DNA from: JBBPYR01 sp038199755
Lineage (GTDB): Bacteria; Chloroflexota; Ktedonobacteria; Ktedonobacterales; Ktedonobacteraceae
Assembly: GCA_038199755.1 (NCBI GenBank)
Contig: JBBPYR010000027.1
Span: forward strand, 1-51,156
DNA: 51,156 nucleotides
Direction: 5' to 3'
Part shown: in pieces, positions 42,440 through 51,130 of the stretch
Layout: every line of letters starts with the position of its first letter
Numbering within the stretch: the first letter of the stretch is position 1
Position numbers and translations under genes: made by a program
The notes under the pieces: model-generated
What the model was told of the DNA's origin: nothing
Seen by the model: only the letters and a program-made list of their open reading frames with translations
The model's database searches: none

Positions 42440-42504
42440 ATCGGCAATAAAATACCGCTGCCATACACCGAGTGCGCGGCAGCGGTATTTTATTGCCGAT
42501 TTAT
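42436..42504. terminator. 27-bp palindrome containing both convergent stop codons
   Basis: Arms 42436-42462 and 42478-42504 are perfectly complementary, with a 15-nt loop. The rsmE stop (TAA, 42437-42439) pairs exactly with the stop of the minus-strand gene (42503-42501). It very likely ends both transcripts. Confidence 0.85.
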
Positions 42505-42740
42505 TCACTCAAACCTTCGCCACTGAGGATGGCGTGAACGTAGTCTTCGACATAGTGGCGTTGATCGACGCCATCGATAATCATGCATTCTGCGACTGAG
42601 ACGATCTGTGGCGCGACCTCGTGTAGCACGCTGACAATCGCTCGCTCGTTGCGATTATCGGCATTGGGGTCGGTAATGAAGCCATACAATTCGTCGGTTA
42701 ACTTCTCTTGGTTTGCCAATAGTTGAAAGATGTTTGCCAT
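42501..42740 (-). CDS. Small hypothetical protein
   Basis: A 79-aa soluble protein beginning MANIFQLLANQEKLTDELYG, rich in acidic residues and predicted helical. I do not recognise it. AAGGAG (complement of 42748-42753) supports the ATG at 42740 over the upstream frame opening at 42791. It follows the coiled-coil gene in the same direction, but a hairpin separates them. Confidence 0.55.
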   Translation of the reverse strand: MANIFQLLANQEKLTDELYGFITDPNADNRNERAIVSVLHEVAPQIVSVAECMIIDGVDQRHYVEDYVHAILSGEGLSE

Positions 42741-42854
42741 TGCTTTGCTCCTTGGCAGAAAAGGCTTGCACTTTAGATCGCCAAGCAACACTCCTTAACT
42801 GCGACATGCATAGTGTAGCATATTTTATGTTATTATGGTAGTTCAAAAAGTGTC

Positions 42855-42902
42855 AGTGAGCATGGTAATGCGTCAAAAGTGCGCCGCATCACCATGCTCA
42901 CT
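42855..42902. terminator. Terminator of the coiled-coil gene
   Basis: An 18-bp stem with one mismatch (from about 42855 to 42872 with 42885 to 42902). On the minus strand a TTTTT run follows it (42846-42850). It lies just beyond the stop of the coiled-coil gene. Confidence 0.7.
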
Positions 42903-42913
42903 AACATCTACTC

Positions 42914-43324
42914 TTAAGCCATTTTAGAGAGCCGATCCAGAATTTGGTTGAGCAATACTGTGTGTTGATTAAGCACGGCTGTGTGTTGATTAAGCACGGC
43001 TGTGTGTTGATCGAGGATTGACGTGTGTTGATTAAGCACGGCTGTGTGTTGATCAACTTTCATTTCCAGGCGACCAAGACGCACTTCTATAGCATTTACG
43101 TCGTCTTTGAGTGCGCTCACATCCCTTTGCGTTTCCTTGATTGACATTTCTTGTCCAGAGGCAATACCGAGCAGTATTGTCATGTTTTCATTGATCTCTT
43201 CGAGATTGGCTGCTTGCGCTGCGGGTGTTCGCTCTTCGGCCTTTCGCTCGTCATACAGACGATACAATTCCAAAGCAGCTACCTTGCGCTCTAAGTTGGC
43301 TAGGCGATCTTCCTGTGTTGGCAT
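42914..43324 (-). CDS. Coiled-coil protein with 7-residue repeats
   Basis: A 136-aa soluble protein. The N-terminal part (LANLERKVAALELYRLYDER) is helical. The C-terminal half (about 75-130) is a coiled coil in which the heptad QHTAVLN recurs five times with small changes (QHTSILD, QHTVLLN), with hydrophobic a/d positions. GGAGG lies four bases before the ATG at 43324. It resembles small coiled-coil proteins common in related genomes, of unknown role; it could oligomerise. The repeated DNA is noted separately. Confidence 0.65.
   Translation of the reverse strand: MPTQEDRLANLERKVAALELYRLYDERKAEERTPAAQAANLEEINENMTILLGIASGQEMSIKETQRDVSALKDDVNAIEVRLGRLEMKVDQHTAVLNQHTSILDQHTAVLNQHTAVLNQHTVLLNQILDRLSKMA
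42961..43053 (-). repeat. 21-bp tandem repeat coding for heptads
   Basis: Units of 21 nt starting at 42961, 42982, 43003, 43024 and 43045, the first, second and fourth identical (TGTGTTGATTAAGCACGGCTG). They code for the QHTxxLx heptads. Slippage could change the coiled-coil length in steps of one heptad. Confidence 0.8.
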
Positions 43325-43509
43325 GTTTCCTCCAAGTCCCGATGCAATGCATCATGATCTATATAGTAGTATAACAAATTTTGTATTGATTGCAAATACT
43401 GATGTTGATCTGATTCATCCACTAGTGCTCTCTAGACAGCATGAAAAGAGATGTGCTACAATAGCGCAACGTCAGTTAACTTACAGTAGAAGCAGTATGG
43501 ACAGCATTG

Positions 43510-46263
43510 ATGGAGAATGTCGTTCCCAGCGTGCTACAACGTCTGCGTGCCACCGACATCATTCGTATGGCAGGCTTGACCGTTGCATCTCTGGGACAGG
43601 AGTATTTTCGGCAGGGAGCAGTACACCATACACACCGCCAGGGAGCGCGCCTTTCTGGTATTGTGGATGTCCTTCACGCGGGAGAAGTGCCAGCCGCATC
43701 AGCGGTATATGGAGCAGAAAAGACGTTTGCGGCAGATGGCTATTCCTCCCACTATCCCGTTGAAGTTGAGTTACACACTTCCACCTCGTGGACAAGTACC
43801 TGCCCTTGTGATTCCCATTCCTCTATCCTGTGTATGCATGCCGCCGCGCTTCTCTATCAATGGTTGGCTCGTCCGTCAACCTTTAGCGTTTCCTCATTAG
43901 ATTCTCAAGATGCTATGTTAGAAAATACGCCCTATTCCTCAAATCAAGCAGACAATAACTCAGATGAACAGACATCTGTGTCATCCCCCGTTTCTCCAAC
44001 CTTCCCAATCCCCCAACTACCCCCACCGCCACAAGCCTCCCTCTCACATCCCGTGCTCACTTCTCTTCTCGCGGAGTCCGAGCAGGTAAATGGAGTAGAA
44101 GGGGGCAGTTCCAGTCTTGCTTCTCTACCGATCGCTAGCGGAACGGACACATCACTATTAGTAGACCAAGAGCAGACCACAGGCACGCGTATGGTTCGCC
44201 CTTTGAACGCGAAACCACTGGCATTGACGCGTGGACCCGCTCCACTTGCCACGTTACAAGAAATATTGACACAAATGGGGCTGAGCGAGCTTCGTGGCAT
44301 TGCCCGCGAATATGCCATGTCAGTGAATACACCGGGAAAACAGCAGTTGGTGGATAGCATACTGGAGATATTAAAGCAAACCGATACCGTGCGGCGTATG
44401 GCGAACACGCTGGAAAAGCCGCCGCGCCAGTTGCTGGCCGCTCTGACGCTTGCTGGGGGCTCCATGAGCGACGATGATCTGCGCGGAGTGTATGAGCGTT
44501 TTGGGCTTGGTCAACCGGGACAGCTACAAAATACGCTAGCAGCCCTGCAAAATAAGGGCTTTCTTTTTCGCACCAGCCTGAATAGCGCGCCCCAGCAGCG
44601 CATCGGCATGAGCGGAGCGTTGCTCGATGTGGGCTGGTTCGTGCCAACTGAGGTACGTAACGCCTTGCGCGTGACCGTTCCCGTCGCTACGCTCGATGTA
44701 GAACGCGCTAATGAAAACGGCGAGGCGTATGATATACGCATGGCAACTCCTTACACCCTGCTGGCCGATCTGCTATTAGTTGCCCGCTCACTAGATGGTT
44801 TTAACCTTGATCGTGAGCAAGAGCGCGAGAAAGAGAAGTCTGGGAATACGAGTAATACAGGGGGTGCTACAAATGCCGCAAGTGCTACCCGTTCATCATC
44901 GCTCACCACGCGGCACGCAACGGGACAGCTTGCGCCCGATGGCTCCATCCCCTTGCCCGCGCCTGTGGATATGCCCTCCGCGACTTTGCTAGCAACTGTG
45001 CAAAAAGAGATAGATCGTCCCCAACCATTGCTACGTTTTGCGACGCGCCTGATCCGTCTCGCGGATATCGTGCATAAAGATGATGGCGGCACACCTCATC
45101 TGCGTGTGCTTCCCCATGTGGCCCAATTGCTCTTGGGATCGGTGCATGCAGAGGTAACGCGCGACCTATTTGAGTTATGGCTGACACAATCACCCTACGA
45201 CGACCTGTTCGACCTGCGTAACGATGGGTTACGCTTGCGTTGTCGTGCCACCTCACTTAGCCATCCAATGCTGCGTATCAGCGAGTTGGAGGCCGAGAAT
45301 GCCGAGGCGCGCCAGGCTGTTATCGCGCTGCTGGCACAGACTCCCTTTCAGCAGTGGGTCAGCTTTTCTTCGTTTGCCCGTTTTGTCTATCGCCTGAATC
45401 CGCTGTTCTTACAGAAGCGGCAGCGTCTCTTTTCCATGCCGCACTGGTGGATCGAGTATGAAGAAGGGCGACCACTGCGTCCGACCCAACTAAATGATTG
45501 GTTGCGGGCAGAATACTATTATCTTGCTCATCTCATTCGTGGCCCGCTCCACTGGTGGGGTGTCTGCGATATCGCTTATGCCCGCGATGGACGACTGGCG
45601 GCTTTTCGCCTTACGCCGTTGGCCCGTTGGTTGCTACACGGTGATGTTGAGGCCGCGTTGAGTGAAGATGATACCTTGGCGCAAGCGGCTGAGAGCAGCT
45701 ATGACACAACTGCTGCTGAGGACACCACTATTATGGTCACACCGCAAGATGAACTCCTCGTACCTTGTACCGCGCAGGCTTGGCCGCTGATCTCCTTGCT
45801 CGATCGGTTCGCGCAAACGGCGGGTGTGCAGAATGGACGATTGTGCTATCGCCTGACCCCTGCGGCTCTGGGTGCCGCGCTCAGTAATGGCACCTCGCCA
45901 GAGCCATTGTTGGCCGCTCTGCAACAATTGAGTGTGCAAGATAAAGACAGTGGAGATGCTAGAGATGCGCAAGAGAGGCAATCTACTCTCGCTTTGACGC
46001 GTATTATTGCCCAGCTTGAACGCTGGATCGCAAGTTATGGACGCATTCGCCTGTATACGGGTGTGGCCTTGGTGGAGGTGGCAGAGGCGGTCGTGATGCG
46101 TGAATTGCAGGCAACCACCTCGCTAGAAGAGCACATCCTGCACTCGGTGCAGCCGACACTGCATATCCTGAAAAAAGTTGGTGCCGAACGCCTGATTGAT
46201 GAACTCAAACGACGAAGCCAGTCTCCGCTGCTACATGGCGAGGAGGAGTATGGAGCAGAGTGA
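43510..46263 (+). CDS. SWIM zinc-finger protein with XPB-N/Helicase_C_3-like region
   Basis: A 917-aa protein. A SWIM zinc finger lies near the N-terminus (Cys98-x-Cys100, Cys108-x-His110). A Ser/Pro-rich linker precedes a SAP-like helical element at about residues 248-292 (LATLQEILTQMGLSELRGIA). The remaining 600 residues are winged-helix-like and contain the Helicase_C_3 (XPB/Ssl2 N-terminal) type stretch ending RLIDELKRRSQ. There is no Walker A and no helicase motor. The start is taken as ATG 43510; a TTG just before is less likely and the ribosome-binding site is weak. It overlaps the next gene by 14 bases. Probably DNA-binding; the role is not known. Confidence 0.6.
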   Translation: MENVVPSVLQRLRATDIIRMAGLTVASLGQEYFRQGAVHHTHRQGARLSGIVDVLHAGEVPAASAVYGAEKTFAADGYSSHYPVEVELHTSTSWTSTCPCDSHSSILCMHAAALLYQWLARPSTFSVSSLDSQDAMLENTPYSSNQADNNSDEQTSVSSPVSPTFPIPQLPPPPQASLSHPVLTSLLAESEQVNGVEGGSSSLASLPIASGTDTSLLVDQEQTTGTRMVRPLNAKPLALTRGPAPLATLQEILTQMGLSELRGIAREYAMSVNTPGKQQLVDSILEILKQTDTVRRMANTLEKPPRQLLAALTLAGGSMSDDDLRGVYERFGLGQPGQLQNTLAALQNKGFLFRTSLNSAPQQRIGMSGALLDVGWFVPTEVRNALRVTVPVATLDVERANENGEAYDIRMATPYTLLADLLLVARSLDGFNLDREQEREKEKSGNTSNTGGATNAASATRSSSLTTRHATGQLAPDGSIPLPAPVDMPSATLLATVQKEIDRPQPLLRFATRLIRLADIVHKDDGGTPHLRVLPHVAQLLLGSVHAEVTRDLFELWLTQSPYDDLFDLRNDGLRLRCRATSLSHPMLRISELEAENAEARQAVIALLAQTPFQQWVSFSSFARFVYRLNPLFLQKRQRLFSMPHWWIEYEEGRPLRPTQLNDWLRAEYYYLAHLIRGPLHWWGVCDIAYARDGRLAAFRLTPLARWLLHGDVEAALSEDDTLAQAAESSYDTTAAEDTTIMVTPQDELLVPCTAQAWPLISLLDRFAQTAGVQNGRLCYRLTPAALGAALSNGTSPEPLLAALQQLSVQDKDSGDARDAQERQSTLALTRIIAQLERWIASYGRIRLYTGVALVEVAEAVVMRELQATTSLEEHILHSVQPTLHILKKVGAERLIDELKRRSQSPLLHGEEEYGAE

Positions 46264-48736
46264 TATCGACCTTTTACAAGCGGCACCGCTTTACCATGTA
46301 CAGGCGGTGCTCAAGGCGCGTCAGGCACCACAACCATTACAGCAACGCTTGAATACCGCCGCCGCCGAAACGCCAGAGGTTGCGCTTGAGCTTGCGCGCT
46401 ATCTGTTTGACGAAAACGCGCTCCAGAGTGTGCTGGCAATGCTGGATGCTCCCTCGCATGCTATTCTGCAAGAGTTGGTAGCCTGTGGCGGGCGTGCCAA
46501 TAGTCGCGACCTCGCCCTCTATTTCCTCTATGCCGACCTGCTCGCGCCCACCAAGCCTGCTCAGGAAATAGTAGATACCACGATGGCCCGCCCCTATAGC
46601 CCGGGAAACGCACAGATCATAGCGCAACTTGCCGTGCCCGTGATGCCCCAGTATCCTACGCCACATCCGCATGGTGTATTTGAGCAAAGCGTGCGCCATA
46701 TGCTCTTGCTTGGCTTGTTGTTCTGGGGAAAACAAACCAGTTTTACAGGTCGCGATTATACGAGTGGCGTACATGATGGTGTGCTGATTGTGCCGCAAAC
46801 GGTGAAGGACGTTGTTCGCCGTGTCTGGGGTATAGCGACAAAATTTCCTATAGACAAAAATGAAGTGCAGCAGCGTGCTGAGGATGTAGCAGAGGGTGAT
46901 ACGAGCATTGGCGGTGAAGGACGCGAGGATGGGGATGGGGACGAGAATGATGTTGGGGAGGATGCACGTCAGTTGCAGCGCACGTTGTATCTCTACTGGT
47001 CGCTGGTGGCTGCGACACGTGATGGCTTAGCTCTGCTCAGCAGTGGCTTGCTAGCTCGCATGCCGCTACGACAGGTGATAGAGCACGTAGGAATCAAGGC
47101 GCAAAGTGAGCAGGTTCGCTCAGAAAGCGATGCACCGCGCCTGTTGTTTATACGCTTTTTGCTCATGCGTTTAGGCTTGTTGGAAGATCGGCAAAATAGT
47201 ATTCATGCCACCTCTACGGCTGCCGCACTTTCGTTTTTCTCGTTATCTTTAGTGGAGCGTGTGCGTCTCTGCTATCGCCTCTGGTTAGAGACACCTTTTT
47301 GGGATGAGTTGTTGTATCTTCCTGAAGTACATGTGCGGCCAGGTGCCAGCCCGCTTGAGAATGCCCATGAAGAGGTGGTGCAAGCCCGTAAGCAGGTGAT
47401 GGAGAGATTAGTGTATGAGCACCTGAATGAATGGCACCAACTGGCAACGCTGATTGCGCGTACCAAACTCTACATTCCTAATCTGCTCTTTCCGCGCAGC
47501 TATGGACCACGTTCCGAACGCTATTCGGCTGGTAGCAACCCCTATGCCTGGGATTTTCGCCTACGTCGTGGCTGGCTGACGCATCGTGAAGGCTGGCACA
47601 TGGTGGAGGGCGGTTTTATTCGTGCTGTTATTGATGGCCCGCTTCACTGGTTGGGTCTGGTCGAGCTAGATCATGAGGACCTGCCAACCGCCTTTTGTCT
47701 GTCAGTATCATTGCCTCTGATTATGGGTGAGGTGACAGCTGCACAACAAGACCTGCCCTGGGGCCGCTTGATTGTACAACCAAATTTTGAATTGATTGCG
47801 CTTGCCCCCGTTTCTGAAGCCTTGCTCGTGCGCTTAGATCACTTTGCCGAGCGTGTGAGCTTAGAACTGATCGCGCAATATCGGCTCACCAAGACCAGCG
47901 TGACACGCGCCATTCAGATGGGCATGCATGCGCAGGACATTCAGCGTATCTTGGAGCAGGCCGCCGAAAACACGATTCCGCAAAACATCTCATATTCGCT
48001 GGTTGAATGGGAACGGCAGGCGCGGCGTATTGAGTTGTGGCAAAACGCGACCCTGCTAGAGGTGGATGATCCACAGGTACTCGATCAGCTTTTTGCGGAG
48101 GAGGTCGCGCAACCGTTTCTGCGTCGCCGCATCTCCCCCACGCTGGCGGAGGTCGCCACTCGTTCCTTGCCGCAACTACAAGCATTGCTGTGGCAGCGCG
48201 ATTATCTGCCTGCCCTTGTGACGGCTCCCACACAGGAGACGGTGCTCGATAATGGTCGCTTCGTAGTGCGTGAAGCGCAGTGGCGGCTGCATGGAGATGG
48301 CATGTTGGAGCCGCTATACGCTGTGCTTGACCTCTATCTCGTCGCTGAAATCACGCACTTTAGCGAGTTGGATGAGCAGAGCGGTTGGCGCAAAATTACG
48401 CCCACTTCCCTGCAAAACGCACTCGCGGCGGGAAAATCACTTGACTATATCATTTCATTTTTGCAGCACTATTGCGCACAAGGTATACCCTCCTCTTTCC
48501 TCATTCGCCTCAAGCTCTGGGGCGGCGGCTATGCTACACAGCAAGGCATAGCGGTTGAGCGACTTCCCCTGCTGCGCCTATCAGCCGCTATCCTGGCTGA
48601 CCTGCAAGCTGATGCTGAACTGCACCCCCTTCTGGGCAGCGAGGTTGACCAGCAAAGTCGGCTTGTACGTGTTCAGCCTGAGCACCTGGAACGCATTATC
48701 GCGCTGTTACGTGAGCGCGGCTTCATCGTGGAATAA
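46250..48736 (+). CDS. Helicase-associated (XPB-N/Helicase_C_3-like) protein
   Basis: An 828-aa protein paralogous in pattern to its upstream neighbour: both carry a stretch of the form IRGPLHWWG or IDGPLHWLG and a late strand ((I)IVQPNFELIAL or IMVTPQDELLVPC) followed by a similar helical tail. The C-terminal part (about 640-828) is the clearer Helicase_C_3 domain (ITPTSLQNALAAGKSLDYII, VRVQPEHLERIIALLRERGF). A highly acidic loop lies near residues 215-245. AGGAGG at 46241-46246 and the overlap with the previous gene settle the start at 46250. In relatives such proteins flank an XPB-type helicase; none follows in this window. Confidence 0.65.
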   Translation: MEQSDIDLLQAAPLYHVQAVLKARQAPQPLQQRLNTAAAETPEVALELARYLFDENALQSVLAMLDAPSHAILQELVACGGRANSRDLALYFLYADLLAPTKPAQEIVDTTMARPYSPGNAQIIAQLAVPVMPQYPTPHPHGVFEQSVRHMLLLGLLFWGKQTSFTGRDYTSGVHDGVLIVPQTVKDVVRRVWGIATKFPIDKNEVQQRAEDVAEGDTSIGGEGREDGDGDENDVGEDARQLQRTLYLYWSLVAATRDGLALLSSGLLARMPLRQVIEHVGIKAQSEQVRSESDAPRLLFIRFLLMRLGLLEDRQNSIHATSTAAALSFFSLSLVERVRLCYRLWLETPFWDELLYLPEVHVRPGASPLENAHEEVVQARKQVMERLVYEHLNEWHQLATLIARTKLYIPNLLFPRSYGPRSERYSAGSNPYAWDFRLRRGWLTHREGWHMVEGGFIRAVIDGPLHWLGLVELDHEDLPTAFCLSVSLPLIMGEVTAAQQDLPWGRLIVQPNFELIALAPVSEALLVRLDHFAERVSLELIAQYRLTKTSVTRAIQMGMHAQDIQRILEQAAENTIPQNISYSLVEWERQARRIELWQNATLLEVDDPQVLDQLFAEEVAQPFLRRRISPTLAEVATRSLPQLQALLWQRDYLPALVTAPTQETVLDNGRFVVREAQWRLHGDGMLEPLYAVLDLYLVAEITHFSELDEQSGWRKITPTSLQNALAAGKSLDYIISFLQHYCAQGIPSSFLIRLKLWGGGYATQQGIAVERLPLLRLSAAILADLQADAELHPLLGSEVDQQSRLVRVQPEHLERIIALLRERGFIVE

Positions 48737-48816
48737 TCCAGTCGCGTCTTATTGGCGTACTACTCTATAGACAAAACCTCTCGTATCTTGTGTTTTGTGT
48801 TAAGGAGCCTTCATTG

Positions 48817-48931
48817 CATTCTGTCTGAGCGTGAGCTAGACGCTTCCGCTCCGAACACCTGAGCGTAAGCTAGACGCGATAGCGTCGTTGGTGTTCGGAA
48901 TACGGAAACCGATAGCGTCGTTGACAGAATG
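48817..48931. repeat. Nested pair of core-conserved palindromic elements
   Basis: Outer arms CATTCTGTC (48817-48825) and GACAGAATG (48923-48931) enclose TGAGCGTGAGCTAGACGC (48826-48843) and GATAGCGTCGTTG (48911-48923). Between those halves 67 nt (48844-48910) are inserted. The insert contains a complete copy: arms CCGAACACC (48851-48859) and GGTGTTCGG (48890-48898) around TGAGCGTAAGCTAGACGC joined directly to GATAGCGTCGTTG. It lies between the helicase-associated gene and the CHAP gene. Confidence 0.8.
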
Positions 48932-48950
48932 TGTTAGGAGAGTAGTATAA

Positions 48951-51059
48951 ATGCCGCCTATATCATGTTTCTCAATCAGAAAATATGCTGGTGTGAGGTT
49001 GTTTGGTTCGTTTGGTTTATTGCTTTTACTTGTACTCGTGTGTGGAACATGCCTGCTCTATACGCTATTGCCGACGAACGCTGGAGTTGCTCATGCACAA
49101 ACGGACATGACGACGCTGCAACATACCAGCCCAACGATTGATATAACCTGTAAAAGCACCTATTATTCACGCGATGGCAACCCGTTTCAACTGTGCCCTG
49201 GCCCGTTTCCGGGCGGCGGAAATTGTGTATGGTGGGCATGGGAGCAATGGCACCAACTCGGCTATGATTTGCCGCTTAACTGGGGCAATGCCGCCGATTG
49301 GGTGGTAGACGCTGAACGGGCGGGCTTGCCAGTTGGCACACAACCGCGTGTTGGCTCTATCGCGGTCTTTCCCCGTGCCGATGGCGTTTGGGCTTATGGC
49401 CCTCCTGGACATGTCGCCTTTGTGACCTCTGTTTCGCCTGATGGCACCAGCTTCAATGTCACCTATCAGAACTATGGCGACCCAACTCCTGTGCATTTGG
49501 GCATGAATTATAATATCGCGACGGTCAACGCGCCCAATTTTCAGAATGGTCTGTTGCGCTTCATCTACCTGCCGGTGCAGATTGATCTCGCTCGCTTCTC
49601 ACATCTTGTGGGTGTGAATGGCAATGGCGTGAATGAGGTTGCGGCAACCAACGCTCTGCTCGGTACTATGAGTGGTATGGCTGCAACCACTACTGCTGAT
49701 GCGACGACGAGTGCTAGTCGCTTGACGCTTGGCTTGCCAACGGGCAGTGGCTCGGCGGAGCAAGAATACAACGCGGACTTCACGGGAACGGGCGTCAGCG
49801 ATCTGCTGCTTTATAATCGGCAGCAAGGGAGCCTGGATGTCTTGAGCTTTACGCAGCAGCACGTTCCGCGTATCATCAGTAACGAATTGGCCGCGACGAC
49901 GGATAGCAAAATGGCACAGCGTGTCTCGCTTTCGGATGCGACCACTTCCGCGCATGGTTGGGGTTCCACGCTAGATGTGCGTGTCGGCAATTTCGCGGGC
50001 ACGAACGAGTCTGATATCCTGCTCTATGACCGCACAAACGGGAAAATACAGCTATTGGCGTTGACACCCCAGTTAACGATTAAAAAGCATGTCACGCTCA
50101 ATGGTTGGGGGCCGAACTGGGAGCTTTCCGTGGGCCGCTTTGATGGCGCACGTAGCGGTATCTTCCTCTATAATCGCTTTGCCGATGCCAATGTGCCTCT
50201 TCCTGTTGATGGCACAAACCAGAGCAATTTGACGCTTGATCAGTGGTATGCCGCCGGTCGCACGGCAAACGCGGTCATTCTTGACTTCAATGCCGACTTG
50301 AGTGTACGCCATATTCAGCAATATACGCAGTGGCATAATTCCTGGGAGGTCTATATCGGTCGCTTCAAAAATTCCACGCAAGACGGTGTGTTTTTGTATG
50401 ATCGTGGCATTGGCGAGGCTCGCCTGCTGGACTTCGACGATACGATGCAGATCAGCGATTATCAGGAGATACATAATCTCGTCGGAAACTGGCAGGTGTT
50501 CAACGGCGACTTCAACGGTTCTGGTCGCTCACAGGTCTTGCTTTATGATCCCAGCCAGGGCAATGGCAAGTTCCTGGTCTTCAACTCTGACCTCTCGCTG
50601 GCACGGGAGCAGAGTTATAGTGGCTGGAAGGTTAACGATGTCTTTTATGTCGGACACTTCGGCACTGATCGTATGAATGCTATGCTCTATGATCCGCAGA
50701 CTGGCACCAGCACCTTTATCGTCTTTAACGACTCCTTGAAGATTATGCATCTTTACACCGTGCAAAGTTGGGATCAGCATTGGCAAATTCTGGTGGGGGC
50801 GTTTGTCGATCGTGCCGCCTGCTCGGTGGATGTGAACTGCGCGAAGGATGATAACATTCTTGTACTGAACCGTCGCACGGGCGAGATGGCGCAATACTCG
50901 TTCACCTTTGGGCGGCAGTATCAAGTAGTGGATAATCGTTCGCAGGCCTTTGCGCGCGGCAACAGCGATACCGACACCCATTTGCTCGCGGTGGATACGA
51001 CCACCTTCAAAGCCGTCGGCACCTTCACCACCACCATTAGTGGCGAAGAATTGTACTAG
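48951..51059 (+). CDS. Secreted CHAP-domain protein with repeated propeller-like tail
   Basis: A 702-aa protein. A signal peptide is clear (residues about 1-49, SFGLLLLLVLVCGTCLLYTLL, likely cut after AHA). The CHAP amidase/peptidase domain follows (about 65-200), with Cys92 (GGGNCVWWAW) and His154 (PPGHVAFV). The C-terminal 430 residues have about seven repeats of FG-GAP/VCBS type with the recurring pattern W.V..G.F....... LLYDR (for example WEVYIGRFKNSTQDGVFLYD, WQVFNGDFNGSGRSQVLLYD). A beta-propeller is likely. TAGGAGAG precedes the ATG at 48951. It probably acts on cell-wall peptides or is a secreted effector or adhesin. Confidence 0.8.
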   Translation: MPPISCFSIRKYAGVRLFGSFGLLLLLVLVCGTCLLYTLLPTNAGVAHAQTDMTTLQHTSPTIDITCKSTYYSRDGNPFQLCPGPFPGGGNCVWWAWEQWHQLGYDLPLNWGNAADWVVDAERAGLPVGTQPRVGSIAVFPRADGVWAYGPPGHVAFVTSVSPDGTSFNVTYQNYGDPTPVHLGMNYNIATVNAPNFQNGLLRFIYLPVQIDLARFSHLVGVNGNGVNEVAATNALLGTMSGMAATTTADATTSASRLTLGLPTGSGSAEQEYNADFTGTGVSDLLLYNRQQGSLDVLSFTQQHVPRIISNELAATTDSKMAQRVSLSDATTSAHGWGSTLDVRVGNFAGTNESDILLYDRTNGKIQLLALTPQLTIKKHVTLNGWGPNWELSVGRFDGARSGIFLYNRFADANVPLPVDGTNQSNLTLDQWYAAGRTANAVILDFNADLSVRHIQQYTQWHNSWEVYIGRFKNSTQDGVFLYDRGIGEARLLDFDDTMQISDYQEIHNLVGNWQVFNGDFNGSGRSQVLLYDPSQGNGKFLVFNSDLSLAREQSYSGWKVNDVFYVGHFGTDRMNAMLYDPQTGTSTFIVFNDSLKIMHLYTVQSWDQHWQILVGAFVDRAACSVDVNCAKDDNILVLNRRTGEMAQYSFTFGRQYQVVDNRSQAFARGNSDTDTHLLAVDTTTFKAVGTFTTTISGEELY

Positions 51060-51130
51060 TTTTTTCTGGTGGTAATTGCCTTTGCGCCCCCCCCAGTGGG
51101 GGCGGGCAAGGGATGTTCGACCAGAAAAAA
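51060..51130. terminator. Terminator-like palindrome at the window end
   Basis: TTTTTTCTGGT (51060-51070) pairs with ACCAGAAAAAA (51120-51130), enclosing a GC-rich imperfect hairpin with a run of eight C and a CAAGGG core (51107-51112). It sits immediately after the CHAP gene stop. The last 26 bases hold nothing I can support. Confidence 0.65.

Noticed and set aside
42961..43053. Possible CRISPR array
   Set aside because: The 21-bp units are directly abutting without spacers and code for heptads in frame.
43107..43763. 218-aa open frame on the plus strand across the coiled-coil and SWIM genes
   Set aside because: It is antisense to a well-supported gene and out of frame with the SWIM motif.
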